36,127 nucleotides of DNA from an uncultured Duganella sp. (GTDB lineage: Bacteria; Pseudomonadota; Gammaproteobacteria; Burkholderiales; Burkholderiaceae). The notes under the pieces were generated by a model, which did not search any database, was not told the origin of the DNA, and saw only the letters and a program-made list of their open reading frames with translations. The position numbers were made by a program, and so were the translations under genes. Positions within the stretch are counted from its first letter, which is position 1; each line of letters opens with the position of its first letter. Location: contig CAMLSG010000021.1 in NCBI GenBank assembly GCA_946482635.1, positions 1-36,127 on the forward strand. Direction: 5' to 3'. This document shows positions 9,236-18,456 of the stretch, piece after piece.

Positions 9236-9648
9236 TCCAACTGGTACATGTCGGCGGCGCGCTTCGCTTTCACCTTTGCGCGCTCGGTGTTCTGGAGCGT
9301 GGCGCCGCGCGCATCCTCGTCCGCCCATTTCTGCTGCATCTGGAGCTTCTTGCATTTCTTGTTGTGGCTGGCGACAGCCCGCGCCTCTGCCAGGCTTTCA
9401 CGCTCCTCGCGCGCTTCGCGCTTGCGGCGCTGGTTCGCAAGTTTTTCGGCCTCGCGTTCCTGGCGCTTGAGGTCCGCAGCAGCAGCGGGATCTGCCGCCG
9501 GCGCCGGCGGCACTTCGATGACGCTTGCCACGCCTTTCGCGCATGGCTGCTGCGAGTAGCTGACCTTTCCATCGACGGTGCACTTGTGCAGGGCTTGCGC
9601 CCCCGCAGGAAGCGCCGTGGCCAACAGCAGCAAGGGCAGGAGTTTCAT
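9223..9648 (-). CDS. DUF4124 domain protein, secreted
   Basis: A 141-residue protein with a signal peptide (MKLLPLLLLATALPAGAQA, cleavage near 18-20). It is followed by the DUF4124 signature, a short Cys-containing beta segment (LHKCTVDGKVSYSQQPC), then a long Lys/Arg/Glu/Ala-rich stretch at about 58-115 predicted to be helical or coiled-coil, and a final Cys near the C-terminus. DUF4124 proteins are common in betaproteobacteria and have no established function. The ATG overlaps the TGA of the upstream oxidase (ATGA), and the stop lies 13 nt inside the permease gene, so it sits firmly within the operon, in the place where an ATPase gene for the permease would be expected. Confidence 0.88.
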   Translation of the reverse strand: MKLLPLLLLATALPAGAQALHKCTVDGKVSYSQQPCAKGVASVIEVPPAPAADPAAAADLKRQEREAEKLANQRRKREAREERESLAEARAVASHNKKCKKLQMQQKWADEDARGATLQNTERAKVKAKRAADMYQLECGG

Positions 9649-11057
9649 AGTATTTTCCCGGGATTCATCAGGCCCAAAGGATCCAATGCGGCCTTGATCG
9701 CCCGCATCAGGTTCAACTCCACCGGCGACTTGTAGCGCGCCAGTTCATCGCGCTTTAAAGCGCCAATCCCATGTTCGGCCGAAATCGAGCCGCCAAATGC
9801 GGCTACGGCATCGTGCACCACGCGGTTGACCGCCTCCTGGCTATGCAGGAAGTCTTCGTTCGCCACGCCTGCTGGCGGCGCAACGTTGAAATGCAGGTTG
9901 CCATCGCCCAGGTGTCCGAAGCACACGAGCTGGCAGCCGGGAAATGCCGCCTGCAACTGCGGTTCGGTGCCGGCGATGAAATCGGCAATCGACGACACCG
10001 GGAGCGAAATATCGTGCTTGATGTTCTTGCCGTCGGCCGCCTGCGCCAAAGGAATATGCTCGCGCAGGTCCCACAGGCCGCGCGATTGGGCGGCGGAGCT
10101 GGCAACGACCGCATCCTGCGCCACGCCCTCATCGAGTGCGGCGCCAAGCGCGCGTTCAAGCAAGGCCGCCGCATGCTGTTCCGATTCGCTGCTGGACAGC
10201 TCCAGCAGGGCATACTGCGCATGCTCTCCGGAAAGGGGCTGCGGCAAGGCAGGGAAATGTTTAGCCACCAGGCGCAGGCAATAGGCCGACATCAGCTCGA
10301 AGCCGGTCAGGCTGGCGCCGCAGTGGTCCTGCATGATGGACAGCAGCCGCAATGCAGCGGCCGGCGACTCCATCGCGGCAAGCGCCGTGACGGAAGCCTT
10401 GGGCTGCGGATAAAGCTTGAGCACCGCACCGGTGATGATGCCGAGCGTGCCTTCCGCGCCGATGAACAGGTCGCGCAGGTCATAGCCGGTATTGTCCTTG
10501 CGCAGGCCGCGCAGGCCGGACCAGATGTCGCCCTGCGGCGTGACTACTTCCAGCCCCAGGCAAAGCTCACGCGTATTGCCGTACCGGAGCACGCCGGTGC
10601 CGCCCGCATTGGTGGACAGGTTGCCGCCGATGGTGCAGCTGCCTTCGGCCGCCAGCGAAAGCGGGAACAGGCAGCCTTGTTCGGCCGCCGCTTCCTGTGC
10701 GTTCTGTAGAATCACGCCCGCATCGACGGTCATGGTGCGGTTGACCGCATCCACCTTGCGCACCGTCTGCATGCGGGCAAGGGACAGCACGACTGCAGTG
10801 CCGCTGGCATCGGGCACGCTGCCCAGCACCAGGCCCGTGTTGCCGCCTTGCGGCACCATGGGAATGCGCGCATCGACGCACAATTTGACAATGGCGGAAA
10901 CCTGTTCGGTATCGGCTGGCCGCAACACGGCAAGCGCACGACCGGTAAATCGCCCGCGCCAGTCGCGCAGGTAAGGCGCCATGCCCGCTTCGTCCGAGAT
11001 AACGTGCGCGTCGCCGAGCAGGGCGCGGCAAGCGCCGAGGAAAGCGGAATGTTCCAT
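9645..11057 (-). CDS. FAD-binding D-2-hydroxyacid dehydrogenase / GlcD-type oxidase
   Basis: A 470-residue cytosolic or membrane-associated flavoenzyme of the vanillyl-alcohol-oxidase fold (D-2-hydroxyglutarate, D-lactate and glycolate dehydrogenase group). The FAD-binding half has PQGGNTGLVLG near 69-79, TIGGNLSTNAGGTGVLRYGN near 142-161, and GAEGTLGIIT. The C-terminal half has the metal/substrate motifs GHLGDGNLHFN and SAEHGIGALK. These are typical of D-2-hydroxyglutarate dehydrogenase, but the substrate cannot be fixed from sequence. The ATG at 11057 follows the DUF2069 stop by two bases. An in-frame extension to 11432 runs through the two upstream genes and was discarded. Confidence 0.92.
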   Translation of the reverse strand: MEHSAFLGACRALLGDAHVISDEAGMAPYLRDWRGRFTGRALAVLRPADTEQVSAIVKLCVDARIPMVPQGGNTGLVLGSVPDASGTAVVLSLARMQTVRKVDAVNRTMTVDAGVILQNAQEAAAEQGCLFPLSLAAEGSCTIGGNLSTNAGGTGVLRYGNTRELCLGLEVVTPQGDIWSGLRGLRKDNTGYDLRDLFIGAEGTLGIITGAVLKLYPQPKASVTALAAMESPAAALRLLSIMQDHCGASLTGFELMSAYCLRLVAKHFPALPQPLSGEHAQYALLELSSSESEQHAAALLERALGAALDEGVAQDAVVASSAAQSRGLWDLREHIPLAQAADGKNIKHDISLPVSSIADFIAGTEPQLQAAFPGCQLVCFGHLGDGNLHFNVAPPAGVANEDFLHSQEAVNRVVHDAVAAFGGSISAEHGIGALKRDELARYKSPVELNLMRAIKAALDPLGLMNPGKIL

Positions 11058-11059
11058 AT

Positions 11060-13474
<2,415 letters not shown>

Positions 13475-13484
13475 GCGCGGCGGC

Positions 13485-14273
13485 TTAGCGCAGGAACGCC
13501 ACCAGGGCGTCCAATACCGCGTCCGGCTGCTCGGCCATCATCTGGTGGCCGGCATCGACCGTCACAGTCTTTGCGTCCGGCAGTGCCGCCAGCAGCGCCT
13601 TTGTGCTGCGCGGCGGCGTCATCATATCCTTGCTGCCAAAGATGAATTGCACCGGGCAGCGCACGCTTGCAGCTGCCGCTTCGCCATTTGCATAGCTGTT
13701 GCAGGCTGTGAAATCGGTATGGAACAGGAGGTCTTCGCCCTGCGCGGAAATGCGCTCCATCAGCCGTTTCGACATCCCGCTCACATAGAATCCGGGACCC
13801 GGGCAGGACGGTTTTTGCGCATACGAGCTATGCGACCAGATATTGACCATGTCGATCGCATCGCCCTCGGCTTCGCGCGCGGCGTCGAGCAGCGCATCGG
13901 AAACCTTCATCGGATAGGTTGCGCCAAGCAGCGCCAGGCGCGTAATGCGTTCGGGGGCGCGGTGCGCGGCCTCCAGCGCGATCAGGGAGCCCATGCTGTG
14001 GCCAACCAGGGCAGCCTTTTCCACCCCTGCAGCATCCAGCACGGACAGCAGCCAGCCAGCCATCTCCTCAACGCTGCGCAAAGCGGCGCCTCGGCTGCGG
14101 CCATGGCCAGGCAAGTCGACCGCCAGCACGCCGAAGCCGTGGTGCGCCAGGTAGCGCGATTGCAGCGCCCAGACCGAGTGGTCGTTCTGCGCCCCGTGGA
14201 TCATGACCACAGTGGGCAGGGACGGGTCAAACGCCTTGCCGCCCGTATAGCAGTAGGAATCGCCAAACATCAT
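13485..14273 (-). CDS. Alpha/beta hydrolase
   Basis: A 262-residue alpha/beta-hydrolase-fold enzyme. Counting from ATG 14273, the visible elements are the oxyanion segment MIHGAQNDHSVW, the nucleophile elbow GHSMGS with Ser93, the acid Asp216 in GSKDMMTPP and the base His243 in AGHQMM. The natural substrate is unknown; esterase or C-C hydrolase activity is possible. ATG 14273 was chosen because an AGAAAAGAG purine run lies at a suitable distance. A TTG at 14279 overlapping the metY stop (TTGA), and ATG 14270, are alternatives. It follows metY by two bases and is surely co-transcribed with it. Confidence 0.88.
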   Translation of the reverse strand: MMFGDSYCYTGGKAFDPSLPTVVMIHGAQNDHSVWALQSRYLAHHGFGVLAVDLPGHGRSRGAALRSVEEMAGWLLSVLDAAGVEKAALVGHSMGSLIALEAAHRAPERITRLALLGATYPMKVSDALLDAAREAEGDAIDMVNIWSHSSYAQKPSCPGPGFYVSGMSKRLMERISAQGEDLLFHTDFTACNSYANGEAAAASVRCPVQFIFGSKDMMTPPRSTKALLAALPDAKTVTVDAGHQMMAEQPDAVLDALVAFLR

Positions 14274-14275
14274 GC

Positions 14276-15595
14276 TCAAGCTCTTTTCTGCGAGGCCTTG
14301 AGGCCGCGCGCCAGGTCTTCGAGCAGGTCGTCGGCATCTTCCAGGCCTACCGACAGCCGCATGGTGCCCTCCGCGATACCCGACGCGGCTAACTGGTCGG
14401 CCGGCACGCGGAAATGCGTGGTGGAGGCCGGGTGGATGACCAGCGAACGCGCATCGCCAACGTTGGCCAGGTGGGAGAACACTTTCAGGCTATCGACAAA
14501 ACGCTTGCCGGCAGCGCGGTCGCCTCTCAGCGTGAACGAGAGAACAGCGCCGGCGCCCTTCGGCAGCAGCCTGGCCGCGAGTGCGCGGTCAGGATGGCTC
14601 TCCAGTTCCGGGTAGATCACTGATTCCACAGCAGGATTGGCAAGCAGGAATTCCGCCACGCGGCGCGTGTTGGCGACGTGCCGGTCCATGCGCACGGCAA
14701 GCGTTTCCACGCCCTGCAGGATGGCGAAAGCATTGTGCGGGCTCATCGCCGCGCCGAAATCGCGCAACCCTTCGCGGCGCGCGCGCAACGCAAACGGCGC
14801 AACGGTCGATTCTTCGGCGAAGACCATGCCATGGAACCCGTCATAAGGCTCGCAAAGCTCGGCAAAGCGACCTGTAGCCTCATAAGAGGACTGCCAATCG
14901 AACGTGCCGCCGTCGACCAGGACTCCGCCGATAGCGGTGCCGTGCCCGCACAGGAATTTGGTGGCGGAGTGGAATACCAGGTCCGCTCCGTGGTCAAATG
15001 GGCGCAGCAGGTAGGGCGTGGTGAATGTCGAGTCAACCATGAGGGGCAGGTGGGCCTCGTGGGCAATCGCCGCTACCTTTGGAATATCCAGCACATCCAG
15101 TCCCGGATTGCCCAGCGTCTCGCCGAACAGCACCTTGGTATTCGGCCGGATCGCAGCGCGCCAGGCATCCAGGTCGCGCGGGTCGACAAATGTTGTTTCA
15201 ATGCCGAAGCGCTTCAGCGTATAGCCGAGCAGGTTGTGCGAGCCGCCGTACAGGGCCCGCGACGCGACGATATGCGATCCCGCGCCGGCAATCGTGGCCA
15301 GGCCAAGGTGCATCGCCGCCTGGCCGCTGGCGGTAGCGATGCCTGCCACGCCGCCTTCCAACGCTGCCATGCGCTCCTCCAGCACCGCATTGGTGGGGTT
15401 GGAGATGCGCGAATATACGTGGCCGGCCCGTTCCATATTGAACAGGGCTGCCGCATGGTCGGAGTCGCGAAAAGCGAAGGATGATGTGAAATGGATGGGA
15501 GTTGCGCGGCTGCCGGTAGCCGGATCTGGCGTGGCGCCCGCATGCAGGGCGAGGGTATCGAACCCGGGATATGTTGGCTTTGTCATGGTTGCCAT
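14276..15595 (-). CDS. metY: O-acetylhomoserine sulfhydrylase (MetY-type, Cys/Met PLP family)
   Basis: PLP enzyme that makes homocysteine (or methionine) directly from an O-acylated homoserine and sulfide. The 439-residue length and N-terminal pattern (FDTLALHAGATPDP...TPIHFTSSF) fit MetY better than the shorter MetZ or MetB. Residues seen: YSRISNPT (61-68), SGQAA (90-94), Asp188 in VDSTF, and the PLP Lys213 in SATKFLCGHG. The C-terminal HPASTTH block is typical. Start choice: ATG 15595 or ATG 15586; neither has a clear ribosome-binding site. The 136-bp divergent region to the CBS gene was checked for a recognisable SAM riboswitch and none was seen. Confidence 0.92.
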   Translation of the reverse strand: MATMTKPTYPGFDTLALHAGATPDPATGSRATPIHFTSSFAFRDSDHAAALFNMERAGHVYSRISNPTNAVLEERMAALEGGVAGIATASGQAAMHLGLATIAGAGSHIVASRALYGGSHNLLGYTLKRFGIETTFVDPRDLDAWRAAIRPNTKVLFGETLGNPGLDVLDIPKVAAIAHEAHLPLMVDSTFTTPYLLRPFDHGADLVFHSATKFLCGHGTAIGGVLVDGGTFDWQSSYEATGRFAELCEPYDGFHGMVFAEESTVAPFALRARREGLRDFGAAMSPHNAFAILQGVETLAVRMDRHVANTRRVAEFLLANPAVESVIYPELESHPDRALAARLLPKGAGAVLSFTLRGDRAAGKRFVDSLKVFSHLANVGDARSLVIHPASTTHFRVPADQLAASGIAEGTMRLSVGLEDADDLLEDLARGLKASQKRA

Positions 15596-15731
15596 GCTAT
15601 CGTGTTATTTAGCTTGTGAATACTGTTGCGTTTTGATTAATCCAACTATGGATTTTTCGCTTGGCATACGCTAAATTCGATGGTAAGGCTTACAATAAAA
15701 CCATAATCACCACCGGACAGGACGGCCCAAA

Positions 15732-16190
15732 ATGAAAGTATCTGAAATCCTCCAAGTCAAAGGGAACATCCTCTACACGATCACTCCGGACCAGCCGCTG
15801 GTCGAAGCGGCAAACACCATGGCCGAAAAAGACATCGGTTCGCTGGTGGTGATGGAATATGGTGACCTGGTCGGCATGCTCACGTTCCGCGAAGTGCTGA
15901 AGGCGCTGCACGCGAATCAGGGCTCGGTCGGCGGCGGCACCGTGCGCAAGCACATGGATGACCACCCGATCACCGTGACCCCGGACACCGAAGTCAATGA
16001 AGTGCGCCGCATCATGCTGGAAAAGCATGCGCGCTACCTCCCGGTGATGAACGCCAAGACCCTGCTGGGTGTGATCTCGTTCTACGATGTGGCGCGTGCC
16101 GTGCTGGAAGCCCAGAGCTTCGAGAACCGCATGCTGAAGGCCTACATCCGCGACTGGCCGGCCGAAGAAGAGGAAAAGTCGGAAGGCTGA
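15732..16190 (+). CDS. Tandem CBS-domain protein
   Basis: A 152-residue protein made almost entirely of two CBS domains (about 7-65 and 75-130), which together form a Bateman module that usually binds adenine nucleotides. Typical signs: VEAANTMAEKDIGSLVVMEYGDLVGMLTFREV in domain 1 and the matching MLEKHARYLPVMNAKTLLGVISFYDVAR in domain 2. A short acidic tail ends the protein. A CAGGACG lies about 9 nt before the ATG, and a TACAAT hexamer at 15691-15696 could be a -10 box. It has no fused effector domain, so the partner is unknown. It stands alone and ends at a strong terminator. Confidence 0.92.
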   Translation: MKVSEILQVKGNILYTITPDQPLVEAANTMAEKDIGSLVVMEYGDLVGMLTFREVLKALHANQGSVGGGTVRKHMDDHPITVTPDTEVNEVRRIMLEKHARYLPVMNAKTLLGVISFYDVARAVLEAQSFENRMLKAYIRDWPAEEEEKSEG

Positions 16191-16208
16191 TGCCTCCACC
16201 GATCAGCG

Positions 16209-16235
16209 AAGCCGCCTGCGGGCGGCTTTTGTTTT
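16209..16235 (+). terminator. Rho-independent terminator of the CBS gene
   Basis: AAGCCGCC (16209-16216) pairs with GGCGGCTT (16221-16228) around a four-base TGCG loop, followed by a T-rich run. It lies 19 nt after the CBS stop codon. Confidence 0.9.
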
Positions 16236-16249
16236 ATGATTTCCTTATT

Positions 16250-16254
16250 GGAGG
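16250..16254 (+). promoter_or_regulatory. Strong ribosome-binding site that fixes a TTG start
   Basis: GGAGG followed by a six-base spacer and then TTG at 16261. There is no ATG or GTG at a comparable distance in the frame, so this site is the main support for the TTG start of the small membrane protein gene. Confidence 0.75.
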
Positions 16255-16260
16255 TCAGTC

Positions 16261-16626
16261 TTGATTTCAGCTGCCGCGTCCATTCTCGCCGAACTGATAA
16301 TCCCACTAGTTTCCTTGGTATTGGAGGTGTCCATACTCGTACTTCTTGCGAGCATTCGGCCTTGGCGATACCTGATTTCCTCAGCTTTTCGTGGCGAGAT
16401 TGATGCGAGGTATGTAGGCAGGGATCAAGTAATCAAGTTGTGGCATTTGCTATGGGGTAGCGTCCTTTTAATGGCGAGTATTGCGGTCGTTGTCGGCGTT
16501 ACCTGGGCTTGGCTGCACATGAGAACGGAAACTCAACCGCCGCGCAGCCTTCGTCAGCTAGGCGTTGAAAAAGCCGAGCAAGTCATTATGGAGAATGTCC
16601 GGAGACATCAAGACAAGCAAAATTAA
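16261..16626 (+). CDS. Small two-helix membrane protein, unknown
   Basis: I do not recognise this 121-residue protein. It has two strong hydrophobic segments (about 8-31 and 64-87) separated by a charged loop (FRGEIDARYVGRDQ), and a polar C-terminal tail of about 33 residues (RQLGVEKAEQVIMENVRRHQDKQN) likely to be helical. The start is TTG behind a perfect GGAGG. Base composition is visibly lower in GC than the neighbours and codon use is less biased (more ATA, TTA, AGG, CTA), which suggests recent acquisition or weak selection. It lies just after the CBS terminator and convergent with the next small membrane protein gene. Confidence 0.65.
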   Translation: MISAAASILAELIIPLVSLVLEVSILVLLASIRPWRYLISSAFRGEIDARYVGRDQVIKLWHLLWGSVLLMASIAVVVGVTWAWLHMRTETQPPRSLRQLGVEKAEQVIMENVRRHQDKQN

Positions 16627-16691
16627 TCGCCTCGACTGCGGACTCTGCGGCAGGCTGATTGTTTTCGTCAAAAATCGTCTGTTGTTACCCA

Positions 16692-16997
16692 TCATGGGAC
16701 GGTGACGTCCAAACCGAGCGTCTTGCTGAGGAAGAAAGTGACGAGCCCCAAGCCCAGCAGCGAAAACACGAAAGCTGCGGCTACCTGGCCGCCGGCGCGC
16801 AGCAACGCGCGCTTCTCCTTGTGCCGTTCTTTCTCTTTACGTCCTTGATCGTAATGCCACTTGATGGCGTAGAACATGCCCGTGCCGAGCACGAGAACCT
16901 TGAACGTCACTAAGACTATTGGGATCCATTCCATCGTTTTGCGTATTTCCTGGTTATTACTCAGCACTATCTGGTGCGACTGCACCTCTTGATGCAT
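16692..16997 (-). CDS. Small two-helix membrane protein, unknown
   Basis: I do not recognise this 101-residue protein. It has two hydrophobic segments (about 24-46 and 70-90), joined by a highly charged Lys/Arg/Glu/His stretch (YDQGRKEKERHKEKR), and a short C-terminal tail. The ATG at 16997 has an AGG about 4 nt upstream. ATG 16934 (MEWIPIV), which would drop the first 21 residues, is an alternative with an AGGA 13 nt upstream. The frame is open to 17204, but that part lies over the divergent regulator gene. Only 35 nt separate this start from the MocR-type start, so the two may share control. Confidence 0.6.
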   Translation of the reverse strand: MHQEVQSHQIVLSNNQEIRKTMEWIPIVLVTFKVLVLGTGMFYAIKWHYDQGRKEKERHKEKRALLRAGGQVAAAFVFSLLGLGLVTFFLSKTLGLDVTVP

Positions 16998-17023
16998 ACT
17001 ACCTGAAAGCAATATCCATACAT

Positions 17024-17040
17024 TGAGACAAATTGTCCCA
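17024..17040. promoter_or_regulatory. 17-bp inverted repeat over the MocR-type start codon (operator candidate)
   Basis: TGAGACAA (17024-17031), one central base, TTGTCCCA (17033-17040): eight-base arms with one mismatch. The TTG start codon of the regulator is the first three bases of the right arm. The site lies in the 35-nt divergent gap shared with the small membrane protein gene, so it is well placed for autoregulation and control of that gene. Confidence 0.5.
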
Positions 17041-18430
17041 GTTGAAATCCATACAAGACGAAGATCCGGCGCTATGGTTGCCGCAATTGACCGTGCGCGG
17101 CGGACCACGTTTCCTTCAGATCGCCGACGCGCTACAGGCGGCGGTGGCCGGCGGATCGCTGAAGCCGGGTGACCGTTTGCCTCCGCAGCGCCAGTTGGCA
17201 GCACAGCTGGACGTCGACCTGACGACGATCACGCGGGCATACGACGAAGCCAGGCGCCGCAACTTGCTGGAGGGCCGCGGCGCTCGAGGCACTTATGTAG
17301 CGGCGCCGAAAGTTGAATTGACCTCGATTCTCGACCTGAGCATGAATACCCCGCCACCGCCGGTTGGCGTGGACTTCGACGACATGTTGAAACAAGGTTT
17401 ATCCCAGGTACTGATGCGGGCAGATAACGCATTGCTGATGACTTACCACCTGGCTGGTGGAGGCGATTCCGCCCGCAAGGCTGGGGCCAGATGGCTCGAA
17501 CCGATGTTTGGACACTTGGATTCACGCCAGCTTGTTGTCTGTCCGGGTGCTCAAGCTGCAATCGCCGCCTTGATTCTTGCGCTGACCGAGCCTGGCGATG
17601 TCATCCTGGCAGAACCAATGTGCTATCCCGGCTTGCGGGCCGCGGTGTCCCAATTCGACCGGCACCTCATTGCGGTGGCAGCGGACAAGCACGGGATGGC
17701 ACCCGGGATGCTTGAGGAAGCGTGCCGCCAGCATAAGCCCAAGCTGGTCTACCTGAATCCGACGTTACAGAACCCGACCGCCATCACGATGCCGGAACGG
17801 CGGCGCAAGGAGCTCGCCAGCATCGCGAAGCGCTTCAATGTACGCATTGTCGAGGACGATCCCTACTGGCTGCTTGCCGAGGCCCCGCCGCCACCGGTTG
17901 CCACGTTTGCGCCTGAACAGGTGTACTACATCTCAACCCTGTCGAAATGCCTGACGCCCGGCTTGCGCGTGGCCTTTGTGCTTATACGCGACCCGCACGA
18001 ACGCGAGCGTTTCCTGGCCGCGCTGCGATCATTTGAGTTGATGGCCGCTCCGCTGATGGCAGCACTGGCCACTCAGTGGATCTTCGATGGTTCGTCCGGC
18101 AGTTTGGTGGAAGGCGTACGCAAGGAGGCGAACCTGCGCCATCGGATGGCCCGCGATATCCTGGCAGGGCGGTACAGCGGTGTCGGCGATGGCCTGCATG
18201 TATGGCTTGAATTGCCGGCGTACTGGAACCCGTCCCAGTTTGCCCGGGCGGCCGATAGCGAGGGTATCGTGGTCACGCCGGCGGAGGCCTTCGCAACGGG
18301 CAGTGACTTCGTGAATGCGATCCGGATCGCTTTGGGCAGCATCAAGGACCGTGGGCGCTTGCAGGCGGGTCTTCAACGGCTGTCACACCTGCTTGCGCGG
18401 AGGCCGGAGTCGTTCAGCGCGGTAGTTTAA
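17033..18430 (+). CDS. MocR-type regulator: GntR winged helix fused to class-I aminotransferase-like domain
   Basis: A 465-residue protein. The N-terminal GntR-type winged helix (about 25-90) shows LKPGDRLPPQRQLAAQLDVDLTTITRAYDEARRRNLLE and RGTYV. A fold-type-I aminotransferase domain (about 115-450) carries VCPGAQAAI, Asn248 in QNPT, the EDDPY motif (274-278) and the PLP Lys305 in STLSKCLTPGLR. Such proteins usually sense PLP or an amino-acid-derived effector and regulate a neighbouring gene and themselves. The start is TTG 17033, the first possible start after an in-frame TGA at 17024; TTG 17042 is an alternative. No Shine-Dalgarno is seen. The likely neighbour target is the divergent 101-residue membrane protein; no PLP or amino-acid gene adjoins it. 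Regulator versus enzyme cannot be decided by sequence alone. Confidence 0.87.
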   Translation: MSQLKSIQDEDPALWLPQLTVRGGPRFLQIADALQAAVAGGSLKPGDRLPPQRQLAAQLDVDLTTITRAYDEARRRNLLEGRGARGTYVAAPKVELTSILDLSMNTPPPPVGVDFDDMLKQGLSQVLMRADNALLMTYHLAGGGDSARKAGARWLEPMFGHLDSRQLVVCPGAQAAIAALILALTEPGDVILAEPMCYPGLRAAVSQFDRHLIAVAADKHGMAPGMLEEACRQHKPKLVYLNPTLQNPTAITMPERRRKELASIAKRFNVRIVEDDPYWLLAEAPPPPVATFAPEQVYYISTLSKCLTPGLRVAFVLIRDPHERERFLAALRSFELMAAPLMAALATQWIFDGSSGSLVEGVRKEANLRHRMARDILAGRYSGVGDGLHVWLELPAYWNPSQFARAADSEGIVVTPAEAFATGSDFVNAIRIALGSIKDRGRLQAGLQRLSHLLARRPESFSAVV

Positions 18431-18456
18431 CTGGCGGGGAGTTTGCCCGCTACAGA

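Noticed and set aside
15596..15731. SAM-type riboswitch before metY
   Set aside because: I could not find the conserved stems of any SAM or SAH riboswitch class in the 136-bp gap; a covariance-model search would be needed to exclude one firmly.
17041..17204. Longer form of the 101-residue membrane protein starting at 17204
   Set aside because: The added 69 residues are Arg/Pro-rich antisense reading of the MocR-type gene.
18431..18456. Terminator between the MocR-type gene and the REC-EAL gene
   Set aside because: A GCGGG/CCCGC pair (18434-18438 and 18446-18450) exists but there is no T-run on either strand, so support is too weak.
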